Of a DNA stretch of 64,000 nt, positions 35,932 to 43,391 are shown piece after piece. Numbering within the stretch: the first letter of the stretch is position 1; each line of letters opens with the position of its first letter. Below the pieces are notes generated by a model. The model made no database searches. It was not told the origin of the DNA and was given only the letters and a program-made list of their open reading frames with translations. The translations under genes and the position numbers were made by a program. Origin of the DNA: Fen-1362 sp049516395 (GTDB lineage Bacteria; Planctomycetota; Phycisphaerae; Sedimentisphaerales; Anaerobacaceae); contig JBEKTD010000003.1 in NCBI GenBank assembly GCA_049516395.1, positions 124,001 through 188,000 of the forward strand. Direction: 5' to 3'.

Positions 35932-36765
35932 TTATACTCCGCTAAACGCCGAAAATCCGCCATCCACCGGCACAACAACCCCGGTAACAAACTTCGCCGC
36001 GTCGCTCACTAACCAAAGCACCGTCCCCGCCAAATCCTCCGGCTTGCCAAATCGCCCCATCGGCGTATGCTCGATTATACTCTTTCCACGGGGCGTCAGT
36101 TTCCCGCTTTTTTCATCAGTCATCAAAAACCTGTTTTGCTCCGTCACGAAAAACCCCGGCGCAATCGCGTTAACCCGTATATCCTTCGAGTAATTCTGAT
36201 TTATATGCACCGCCAACCACTGCGTAAAGTTGCTCACCGCCGCCTTCGCAGCCGAATACCCGCAAATCTTGGTCAAAGGCCTGAAAGCGTTCATACTCGA
36301 TACGTTCAGTATCACTCCCGAACCTTTCTTCGCCATTTCTTTGCCGAATACCTGGCAGGGCAGCAGTGTCCCCATAAAATTCAACTCGAATACCCCGCGA
36401 ATCGCCTCCGCTGGCAAATCGAAAAACGCCAAATTCTCCGACGTCGTCGCGTCTTTTTTATTGCCGCCCGCGCCGTTTATCAGGATATCCACCTTACCGA
36501 ACTTCACGACAATCTTTTTATTCGCTGCCTCCAATTGTCGTTTGTCTAATACGTTACACTTCACCGCGATTGCTCTGTCCTCTGTCCTCCGTCCGCTGTC
36601 TTCATTTATCTCATCCGCGATTTTTTTTGCCGCTTCTAAAGACAAATCCATCACCGCGACTTTTGCCCCCGCGCAGGCCAGTGCCTTCGCCATTTGGCTG
36701 CAAAGCACCCCGCCCGCACCTGTTACCGCCGCCACTTTACCCGTCAAATCAAATAACGCTTTCAT
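35932..36765 (-). CDS. SDR-type D-mannonate oxidoreductase (fructuronate reductase)
   Basis: A 277-residue short-chain dehydrogenase of the group that reduces D-fructuronate to D-mannonate in Bacillus-type uronate clusters. The cofactor loop is TGAGGVLCS, the NNAG-like motif is INGAGGN, the catalytic Ser is in NVSSMNAF and the Tyr-x3-Lys is YSAAK. The assignment to mannonate is supported by neighbours UxaC and UxaE, not by a unique motif. A heptanucleotide array (36572-36606) runs through the coding sequence and adds a charged segment EDSGRRTEDR to the loop after the NAD-binding domain's beta-alpha unit near residue 55. This loop is tolerant in SDRs, so the enzyme may remain active. Confidence 0.8.
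   Translation of the reverse strand: MKALFDLTGKVAAVTGAGGVLCSQMAKALACAGAKVAVMDLSLEAAKKIADEINEDSGRRTEDRAIAVKCNVLDKRQLEAANKKIVVKFGKVDILINGAGGNKKDATTSENLAFFDLPAEAIRGVFELNFMGTLLPCQVFGKEMAKKGSGVILNVSSMNAFRPLTKICGYSAAKAAVSNFTQWLAVHINQNYSKDIRVNAIAPGFFVTEQNRFLMTDEKSGKLTPRGKSIIEHTPMGRFGKPEDLAGTVLWLVSDAAKFVTGVVVPVDGGFSAFSGV
36572..36606. repeat. Heptanucleotide array inside SDR gene
   Basis: Units GCTCTGT, CCTCTGT, CCTCCGT, CCGCTGT and a diverged CTTCATT. It is translated on the minus strand and keeps the frame. The same unit type, read on the other strand, forms the array at 8931 and 57054. Confidence 0.8.
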
Positions 36766-36780
36766 AATTTATCCCCGAAT

Positions 36781-38028
36781 TTAGTCGATAAAAATCGGCT
36801 TAATGTGCCTCTGATAAATATTCTCAGTTACATTCGGCCCGATTATACGTTCACAGTTAGCTACCGCATCGGTAAATTCTCTTCCCATTTCCGCCGCGAC
36901 CTTGTACCCGACGTGCAAAAGCTGTCTCAAATCCGGATTATATCGTCCGCAGGACTGGTCGTGCCGCAGCGCCTCCGCGAATCGCTTCCCGTTCCACTCC
37001 GCGACCACTTCAGGACTCGGCAACCTGCTCTTATCGATATCAATCACCGTAGCGTATGGCTTCGTCAGCTCATCCATCCGTGAAAATGCCTCCGCGTAAA
37101 TCTGTTTCGCAACCCTCAGCCCCTCGCCTTCCGCAATCGCCAGCCCCGCAAGCTCCTCAAGCCACGTTGTCCCCGCCGTCTTGACGTGAAGCCCCGCGTC
37201 AAATTTCCTGATGGCCTTGTTCATCGCCGCGTATATTGAAAACTTGTCGCTGCCTGAATGAACGCTCAATTTGAGGTTCTTAGGCAGACCAAACTCTTCA
37301 ACCGCATACGCAATGACTGCCAAATCCTGCTCGAATTCCCTCGCGAACCGCTCGATGTCGCCGACGTAATCGACTCCCTTGTTGAACCTGCCTGAAAACT
37401 TCGGTGCAATCGTCTGGACAGGAATTTTTTCCTGTGCCGCGGCGGCCAGAATGAAAAACAGTTCCACGGGCGACTGAGGCGTATCCGTCTCATCCATTGA
37501 CATCTCGACAACGAAATTTCCCACGCCTTTTTTGGGTACGATGTGCCTGTATAATCGGCTCGCCTCTTTCACCGCCCACAGGTACTTGTTCGCTATCGCC
37601 CTCACTGAATCCTCAGTAGCAATCAGGTTCCCTTCAATCCCAGGCACGGACAAACCGTCGATATATTTGACGCATCCGTCGATAAAGTTATCAATATTTT
37701 CCTTCTCTGTCGACTGACCTATAAAATCGGCGACATCAAGCGTAAAAAAGTCGCTATATTTAATAAACCCGCTAACGTTACCGAGATTTATATGGTCTGC
37801 GTCAACGAAATACGCTTTTTCCCAAAGCATTGCTTTCATTGCCTCATCCGCCTCCGCGCGAACCGCCGCCGGCTTTGTTCCGATTATCGTATGCTCGCGA
37901 TGCGACTTGTTCCAGACAGGTGTTACCTCGACGCCGGCCTTGCCTGCCTCAATCATCGCCGCCAGTTGTGCCTTGCCCTGTCTGCTGAACCTGTCTCCAA
38001 TCCCGAATGAATATTTGCCCAAATTCAT
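36781..38028 (-). CDS. uxaE: Tagaturonate epimerase UxaE
   Basis: A 415-residue protein of the tagaturonate epimerase family (UxaE, first described in Thermotoga), which converts D-tagaturonate to D-fructuronate so that galacturonate can enter the glucuronate branch. The start NLGKYSFGIGDRFSRQGKAQ and the DADHINLGNVSGF and SVHSGSDKFSIYAAM segments fit that family as I recall it. It overlaps the upstream pfp gene by four bases (ATGA), a sign of coupling, so ATG38028 is chosen over the longer frame to 38058. Followed by the SDR gene 15 bases on. Confirmation would need a profile search. Confidence 0.8.
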   Translation of the reverse strand: MNLGKYSFGIGDRFSRQGKAQLAAMIEAGKAGVEVTPVWNKSHREHTIIGTKPAAVRAEADEAMKAMLWEKAYFVDADHINLGNVSGFIKYSDFFTLDVADFIGQSTEKENIDNFIDGCVKYIDGLSVPGIEGNLIATEDSVRAIANKYLWAVKEASRLYRHIVPKKGVGNFVVEMSMDETDTPQSPVELFFILAAAAQEKIPVQTIAPKFSGRFNKGVDYVGDIERFAREFEQDLAVIAYAVEEFGLPKNLKLSVHSGSDKFSIYAAMNKAIRKFDAGLHVKTAGTTWLEELAGLAIAEGEGLRVAKQIYAEAFSRMDELTKPYATVIDIDKSRLPSPEVVAEWNGKRFAEALRHDQSCGRYNPDLRQLLHVGYKVAAEMGREFTDAVANCERIIGPNVTENIYQRHIKPIFID

Positions 38029-39287
38029 AGATAACTCGGCAGTTTCTTCTCCACCCATTTTTTTGCTAACCGCACATAAACAGGCAATCCATCTTTTCCG
38101 ACCGTTATCGGCGCTTCGCCTTTAATCAATGGCCCGATATATTTGCGACACGCCTCGGTAATATGATTGCCCTTTTCGTTTATGAACTCCTTCGGCACTT
38201 TTTTTTCCCCGTTTGCCACGTCTTTCAGTTCCGCAAACCCCGTTGTGCACTTGTATTTCGCGCCTTTTTCACGCACTAAGGTTATCATTTTCCCGTTGAC
38301 CCCGCTCATCGCCGCCTTCACCGCATGCTTACCGCACATATATGCCTCGTTGATATCGGTAAGCGACGCGAAGTGCATCGCGCTTCTTTGCTGTGTCCCT
38401 AATTTATTCCAGCGTGCCTTTATCCCCGCCTCTTTTTCGATTATCGTTTTCAGCATCTCCGCCACCCCGCCCAGTTGCGCGTGCCCGAAGGCGTCATTGC
38501 CGAACCCTGCGGTTTCCGCGGTAATGTAATTGCCTTTCTCGTCTTTGAGTCCTTCGCCCACGATGATAAACACTCTGCCGAATTCCCTGTAAACTTCTTT
38601 AACGTCCCTGACTAACTGCTCAAACGTAAACACCGCTTCGGGCATATAAATAAGATGCGGCGCGTCCTGTGGTTCTCTTGTCGCCAATCCCGATGCCGCC
38701 GCAATCCATCCGGCGTTTCTTCCCATCACCTCAACGATGCTGCACGTATCGAAAGTCGATAACGCCTCATTGTCCCGCCCAGCCTCCATTGCGCAGGTCG
38801 CCACGTATTTCGCCACACTCCCGAATCCCGGACAATGGTCCGTATATGCCAGGTCATTATCAATCGTCTTCGGTATCCCGATGCAGACAAGCTCATAGCC
38901 GCGTTGCGCCGCTAATTTATTCACCTTGTCCGCCGTATCCATCGAGTCGTTGCCGCCCGCGTAGAAAAAATATCGTATCTCATGCGCCTTGAAGACATCC
39001 AGCACCCGGTCGAAATCCGATTGTGCCTGGTCTAAGGATTTGAGTTTGTATCTGCACGACCCCATCGCCGCCGCGGGTGTCCGCTTTAATGCTTCGATTA
39101 CCGATGCCTTCTCTGCCGATACGTCAAATATCCCTTCTTTCAAAACACCTAATATGCCATCGTGTGCCGCCAATACCCTGCCTATCTTTTTCGTTTTCGC
39201 CGCCTCCTGAATCACCCCGCACACGCTCGAATTGATTACGCACGTCGGCCCCCCCGATTGTGCTACTATCGCGTTCGCCTTCACCAT
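38025..39287 (-). CDS. pfp: Diphosphate-dependent 6-phosphofructokinase
   Basis: It interconverts fructose-6-phosphate and fructose-1,6-bisphosphate, and probably uses PPi rather than ATP. The reasons: GGNDSMDT at 111-118 has Asp where ATP enzymes have Gly, and PKTIDND at 139-145 has Lys where ATP enzymes have Gly; both are the established PPi determinants. Length 420 residues, in the range of bacterial PPi enzymes. Some PPi enzymes also phosphorylate sedoheptulose-7-phosphate, which would suit its place in front of a pentose-phosphate route. First gene of the uronate block; GGAG lies 10 bases before ATG39287. Confidence 0.88.
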   Translation of the reverse strand: MVKANAIVAQSGGPTCVINSSVCGVIQEAAKTKKIGRVLAAHDGILGVLKEGIFDVSAEKASVIEALKRTPAAAMGSCRYKLKSLDQAQSDFDRVLDVFKAHEIRYFFYAGGNDSMDTADKVNKLAAQRGYELVCIGIPKTIDNDLAYTDHCPGFGSVAKYVATCAMEAGRDNEALSTFDTCSIVEVMGRNAGWIAAASGLATREPQDAPHLIYMPEAVFTFEQLVRDVKEVYREFGRVFIIVGEGLKDEKGNYITAETAGFGNDAFGHAQLGGVAEMLKTIIEKEAGIKARWNKLGTQQRSAMHFASLTDINEAYMCGKHAVKAAMSGVNGKMITLVREKGAKYKCTTGFAELKDVANGEKKVPKEFINEKGNHITEACRKYIGPLIKGEAPITVGKDGLPVYVRLAKKWVEKKLPSYL

Positions 39288-39502
39288 ATTCGTTTCTTCT
39301 CCAAAAACACCAAAGCCACAGATTATCCGCCCTGTGGCGGAGATAGAATTTTACTGATTTTTTACCACTCCCGCAAGGGACGGCTTATGCCGGAAGGCAC
39401 GAAGACACAAAGTAAAATCTTGGTGTTCTATTGTTTTAATTGTAGGGTATGCTTTTATCCGCATCTAAAACATTTTGCGCTTTTTTGCAGCAATTTTTGA
39501 AG

Positions 39503-41515
39503 TTACGCTGTTCGCAATTCTGCGCCAATGGATTCAGTCAGCGATTTTAGAATGTTGGCCTGGAAGCCGTCAACCGTCTCGTGGGTCAGTGTACCATCTG
39601 CGTCGCGGAACCATAATGAAAGCGTTACGCTCTTTTTGCCTTCGGGTATGCTTTTGCCGCGGAATATATCAACAAACTGCAATTCCTCTAATTCAGCAGG
39701 GGCCTTCTTATTTACGCCGGCTTCGATATTCGCCCAGACAACGTCCTCGTTTACCAATAGCGACAGGTCTCGTTTTATCGCGGGGAATTTGGGCAATTGC
39801 TTCACTTTTATTGAGCCGGCATGAAGCGAGAGTAATTGTTCGAGGTCTAACTCCGCTCCGCAAATCGTTGTGTGTTTGAAATCGAATCTATCAAGGACTT
39901 GCTGCGACGCCATACCGACTAAGCCGACTTGCTTGTTGTTGATGATGGCTTTTACGCCCGCCTGTGCCCAGTTAATTTCACAGGGCTCAAATTTGACCAC
40001 CGCGTCCGCTGCTAAAGTTTTCAAAAGCCCATCGACAACGCCCTTGATGTCCCTGAAATCGCTGTCGCAGGTAATCGTCAGGCGTGTCTTTTCAATGGGT
40101 AATTTTCCTGCTTCTGCCGGGATATATGTGTCTGCTATCTCGAAAAGCCGGCAGGGGGTGTTGCCTACGTTGTGATTGGTCTTGATTACGCCAAACAGTG
40201 AAGGCAAAACGCTTTGCCTGAGAAGATTCGTTCCCGTTCTCGTAACGTCCTTGACTGATAAGTGCCGTTTATCTTCGTTTTGAGCGAATAGCTCCACGTC
40301 CCTGCTGTCGATGAAGCTGATTGTTACCGTCTCGTAAAAGCCGCATCCCGTAAGGTATGTCCCTATCGCGTCGATTGTCTTTTTGCGTGTATCCGTCGGC
40401 GAAACCTCAATCGTTATCGCGTTTTCTGTTGGTATCTTGTCGTAACCATATACGCGGGCGACCTCCTCAATCAAATCCGCCTCACGGTAAACATCGCTTC
40501 GCCACGTTGGCACCGAGCAGATTATCTGTTCGCCATTTTGCTGTGGTTGGAAACCCAATCTTGTCAGAATCTGGATTACCGTGTTGTTCGGTACATCGAT
40601 ACCAAGCAGTTTTTTCAATCGCGCCAACCGCAGCGTCGCCTGTTTTGGTTTTGGCTTTCCCGGATATGCGTCGATAACGCCTTTGGCTGCCTTGCCGCCC
40701 GATACCTGAATCATCAATTGAGAGGTTCGCTTCGATGCCCAGTCGATATTTTCGATATCCACGATTCTGCAAAACCGAAACGCCGCCTCCGAAGGCAGCG
40801 ACAAATTGCGTGACGTTGTCCTCACGCTCAATGGCGAGAAAAATGCGTCCTCAAGCAATACTGTCGTTGTCGCGTCGCTTACTTCCGTATCAAGTCCTCC
40901 CATAACACCCGCCACCGCCACCGGATATTTCGAATCAGCGATTACGAGCATATCGGGAGTCAATTCGCATTTCGAGCCGTCGATACTGATGATTTGCTCG
41001 CCTGCGTTTGCCTTTCTGACGATTATCTTTCCGCCAAATAATTTTTTGTAATCAAATGCGTGCGGCGGCTGGCCCGTCTCCATCATCGCGTAGTTCGTCG
41101 CGTCAACGACGTTATTGACGCTCCGCATCCCAATTGCCTCAAGCCGTTTGCGCATCCAGTCAGGCGTCGGTCCAACCTTGACTCCCTCGATGATTCGAGC
41201 CGTATAACGCGGGCACAGCCCCGGCTCACAAATTTCAACGCTCGCGAATTCCGACGCTGGCTTCGATGATTCCGCCAATTCGACCTTCGGCAGTTTCAAT
41301 TTCTTACCCGTCGCCGCGGCAAGCTCTCGCGCGACGCCGATATACCCAAGGCAATCGCCCCGGTTGCTCGTTACCTCAACATCGATTATCGCGTCATTGT
41401 CGAGCTGCTCGATACCCTCGTATGGGAACCCGCGATTGCTTAGAATCTCCGCGACCTCCAGTGCCGAGAGCTCGATATCAACATAATCCTTAAGCCAGCT
41501 TAATAGAACTTTCAT
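39503..41515 (-). CDS. pheT: Phenylalanyl-tRNA synthetase beta subunit without the tRNA-binding OB domain
   Basis: A 670-residue PheT; the E. coli protein has about 795. The N-terminus goes straight from LSNRGFPYEGIEQLDNDAII to DVEVTSNRGDCLGYIGVAREL, skipping the EMAP/OB tRNA-binding domain that normally lies between. The B3/B4 core, the B5 region (FRFCRIVDIENIDWASKRT and VIDAYPGKPKPKQ), the catalytic-core-like region and the ferredoxin-fold anticodon domain (AIKRDLSLLVNEDVVW, GKKSVTLSLWFRD) all remain. pheS is not adjacent. It heads the co-directional block but is separated from pfp by 215 bases with repeats, so it may be independently transcribed. Confidence 0.9.
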   Translation of the reverse strand: MKVLLSWLKDYVDIELSALEVAEILSNRGFPYEGIEQLDNDAIIDVEVTSNRGDCLGYIGVARELAAATGKKLKLPKVELAESSKPASEFASVEICEPGLCPRYTARIIEGVKVGPTPDWMRKRLEAIGMRSVNNVVDATNYAMMETGQPPHAFDYKKLFGGKIIVRKANAGEQIISIDGSKCELTPDMLVIADSKYPVAVAGVMGGLDTEVSDATTTVLLEDAFFSPLSVRTTSRNLSLPSEAAFRFCRIVDIENIDWASKRTSQLMIQVSGGKAAKGVIDAYPGKPKPKQATLRLARLKKLLGIDVPNNTVIQILTRLGFQPQQNGEQIICSVPTWRSDVYREADLIEEVARVYGYDKIPTENAITIEVSPTDTRKKTIDAIGTYLTGCGFYETVTISFIDSRDVELFAQNEDKRHLSVKDVTRTGTNLLRQSVLPSLFGVIKTNHNVGNTPCRLFEIADTYIPAEAGKLPIEKTRLTITCDSDFRDIKGVVDGLLKTLAADAVVKFEPCEINWAQAGVKAIINNKQVGLVGMASQQVLDRFDFKHTTICGAELDLEQLLSLHAGSIKVKQLPKFPAIKRDLSLLVNEDVVWANIEAGVNKKAPAELEELQFVDIFRGKSIPEGKKSVTLSLWFRDADGTLTHETVDGFQANILKSLTESIGAELRTA

Positions 41516-41595
41516 AAGTCAAATAAGGTAACCGGTGAACGAAATACTGTCAATGAAATTGAATTGCTTTCCCTTAGCGAAGAAACGCTATCTCT

Positions 41596-41668
41596 CGCCG
41601 TCTTCGGTCCTCAGTCGTCTGCTTGCCCTATGTAGCATTAGCGAAGGAGGGTCTTCCGTCTTTTACTC
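41596..41668. repeat. Composite: heptad array, family-2 hairpin, heptad array
   Basis: Units CGCCGTC, TTCGGTC, CTCAGTC at 41596-41616, then an inverted family-2 hairpin at 41621-41651, then GGGTCTT, CCGTCTT around 41650-41663. The hairpin arms read CCCT/AGGG where the 11810 copy reads CCCTGC/GCAGGG; the pairing is kept. Confidence 0.7.
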
Positions 41669-41782
41669 TTTCTTTGGTATGCAGACACATTCTTCCGCCG
41701 GTTCGCCGCAACCGCTGCAAACCCCGTCCTCTATCGGCGCCCCGCATAGCTCGCAGGGCGAACATCCGCAGGTCTGACACAT
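41663..41782 (-). CDS. 39-residue cysteine-rich zinc-ribbon-like protein
   Basis: A short gene starting MCQTCGCSPCELCGAP with AAGGAC about 7 bases upstream. It has nine Cys in 39 residues: Cys2-x2-Cys5, Cys7-x2-Cys10-x2-Cys13, Cys22-x2-Cys25 and Cys32-x-Cys34, enough for one or two zinc sites. It ends with a Lys-rich tail. No homologue is recalled by name. It sits between the inactive protease paralogue and pheT, in the same direction. The dense, regularly spaced CxxC pattern makes chance unlikely, but translation is unproven. Confidence 0.5.
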   Translation of the reverse strand: MCQTCGCSPCELCGAPIEDGVCSGCGEPAEECVCIPKKE

Positions 41783-41804
41783 ATTGCACGTCCTTATTTT
41801 ATTT

Positions 41805-43391
41805 TTATTGTTTAACGTTTACCGCCTTGCGAATCCCGTAACTCGTCGCAATCATCGCGTCCGCCTGTGGCAACTGCTGACGCGGTATAACCACTGTCGG
41901 GTTATCCAGCTCGAATTCCACGACGTCGTATTTTGCGCCCGGGTTTAGCTTCTGTGCCATGACGATGTCGCTTAATCGGCTGATGGGCATACCATTAAAT
42001 TTGCTCACGACAATCTGGGCCAGGTCGGTATAACCGAGGTTTATCTGCGCGGGCAAAACATAGCTCAGTATTACAATCTCCCTTCGCTGGGCCGTCGGCT
42101 TAAACGCCATATCCTTGAAGTAATGCAGCAAATGAGGCGTAACCTTGCCTTCCCAGTCCTTGCCCCAGTTCGTCATGAATGGCCTCGTCAGCTTCTGAAA
42201 AACAAATCCGCCCGTAACCACGTACTCCGGCTGCTCTCCGTATTCGTAGTAGGGGACAAGCATTTCGCCAACGCCGAAATTTTTCGCCTGTACGTGCAAC
42301 TGCTGTTTAGCCCCGTCGCGCCATATATCAAAAACAATATCGTCGCCGACTTTGTGGCTTGTGATTAAATGATGGAACATTATGCGGTCGTATGCCGGGT
42401 ACTGGAATTTGCCGTATGCGTCAATCTCTTTACTGTCGATTGTGAGAATCACGTCGCCCGCCTTCAGCGAATCGCCTGTCCCAAGCGAAGTCGAGGGGCT
42501 GCCCGTGCCTATGTTATACACGCTCGCAACCTGCACGCCGTTTTTCATCGTCGCCGGCATCTTGAGATACGCTCGCGTCGTCGGGTCCAGAAGTGATTCG
42601 GTCGTGAACCCTACTGCAGGCACTCCGGGATAGTTGCCGTCCTTCGCCCTGGCAAGGAAGTTGTTGATTATCGCCGCCGGCACAAGCCCCGCCTTGTTGG
42701 TGCCGTCGTTCCAGCAGGCGATTCCTATAGGCATTGAGACCTCGCAGTAAAGTTGCCCTATGCCCGTTTCCTGCGATGTGTTCGTAACTATCAAATTCAA
42801 AAAATATTCGTATGAAACCGTCGAACGCGCCATTTCCGCCCGGTCCATATATCCCTGTCCCGTGGTTATCTCTCCGTTCGCGTTGAGCCAGTAATAGTTC
42901 AGCTTCGCTCCCCGCTGAAACTTGTCTTCGAATCTTATTGGCTTCAACGGTTTTTTCATCGCGTTGGGCTCGAGCTCCAGCAGCGCAAGGTCCATTTCGT
43001 AATCGATTGTCTTTATCGTTGCCGGTATATATTCGTTTTGTCCCGACACTTTCGCCTGGATTAGTTTTGCGTCCGTCAGGTTCCACGCTGGCGTTATCAC
43101 CTGGTATGGCCCTGTCGCGCAGCCAACTCCGCTTTTCTGCTGAACCTCTGTATTCTTCCACGGCCGTATCTGGTCATACCCGTATGATGAAATCTCCAGA
43201 TATACAATCGACCCCTTCATCGCCTCGCGCGTCTGGTCCTCTCCCGCTCTCGCCGATGTTCCCGCCAACCACAAAGACACAAAGACACAAAGTGAAATTA
43301 ATAATTTAGAATGTAGAATTAAAACTCTGGGGTCACATCTCATAATTCTAAGTTCTTCATTCTTCATTCTTAATTCTAAATTCATTCTCAT
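41805..43391 (-). CDS. Inactive trypsin-like/PDZ protein, paralogue of next gene
   Basis: A 528-residue exported protein with the same layout as its neighbour at 43388: a trypsin-like domain (residues about 60-270) and a PDZ domain (about 285-390), then a C-terminal domain (about 400-528). The catalytic triad looks lost: the neighbour's TNAHNVS is here TPAWNLT (no His), the Asp in DYEMDLALL is present, and no GNSGG serine motif is seen (the segment reads CWNDGTNKAG). It is likely a binding or scaffold pseudo-enzyme. Overlaps the upstream stop codon (ATGA). The N-terminus and signal peptide are encoded by tandem repeats, and a hairpin repeat is inserted in the PDZ region (42475-42498). Confidence 0.75.
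   Translation of the reverse strand: MRMNLELRMKNEELRIMRCDPRVLILHSKLLISLCVFVSLWLAGTSARAGEDQTREAMKGSIVYLEISSYGYDQIRPWKNTEVQQKSGVGCATGPYQVITPAWNLTDAKLIQAKVSGQNEYIPATIKTIDYEMDLALLELEPNAMKKPLKPIRFEDKFQRGAKLNYYWLNANGEITTGQGYMDRAEMARSTVSYEYFLNLIVTNTSQETGIGQLYCEVSMPIGIACWNDGTNKAGLVPAAIINNFLARAKDGNYPGVPAVGFTTESLLDPTTRAYLKMPATMKNGVQVASVYNIGTGSPSTSLGTGDSLKAGDVILTIDSKEIDAYGKFQYPAYDRIMFHHLITSHKVGDDIVFDIWRDGAKQQLHVQAKNFGVGEMLVPYYEYGEQPEYVVTGGFVFQKLTRPFMTNWGKDWEGKVTPHLLHYFKDMAFKPTAQRREIVILSYVLPAQINLGYTDLAQIVVSKFNGMPISRLSDIVMAQKLNPGAKYDVVEFELDNPTVVIPRQQLPQADAMIATSYGIRKAVNVKQ
42475..42498. repeat. Family-1 hairpin repeat inserted in protease paralogue
   Basis: On the coding strand CCCCTCGACTTCGCTTGGGA then CAGG, the same plan as the ispG copy (CCCTTCGGCTTCGCTCAGGG). 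It encodes SPSTSLGTG between GTG and DSLKAGDVI, so the PDZ carboxylate loop is extended. The repeated GTG could be a target duplication. Confidence 0.65.
43268..43390. repeat. Tandem repeats encoding a protease N-terminus
   Basis: CACAAAGA x2 plus CACAAAG (43270-43291) and a seven-unit heptad array at 43342-43390 (ATAATTC, TAAGTTC, TTCATTC, TTCATTC, TTAATTC, TAAATTC, ATTCTCA). On the minus strand the first encodes the hydrophobic CVFVSLWLAG of the signal peptide and the second the leading LELRMKNEELRI. Confidence 0.75.
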
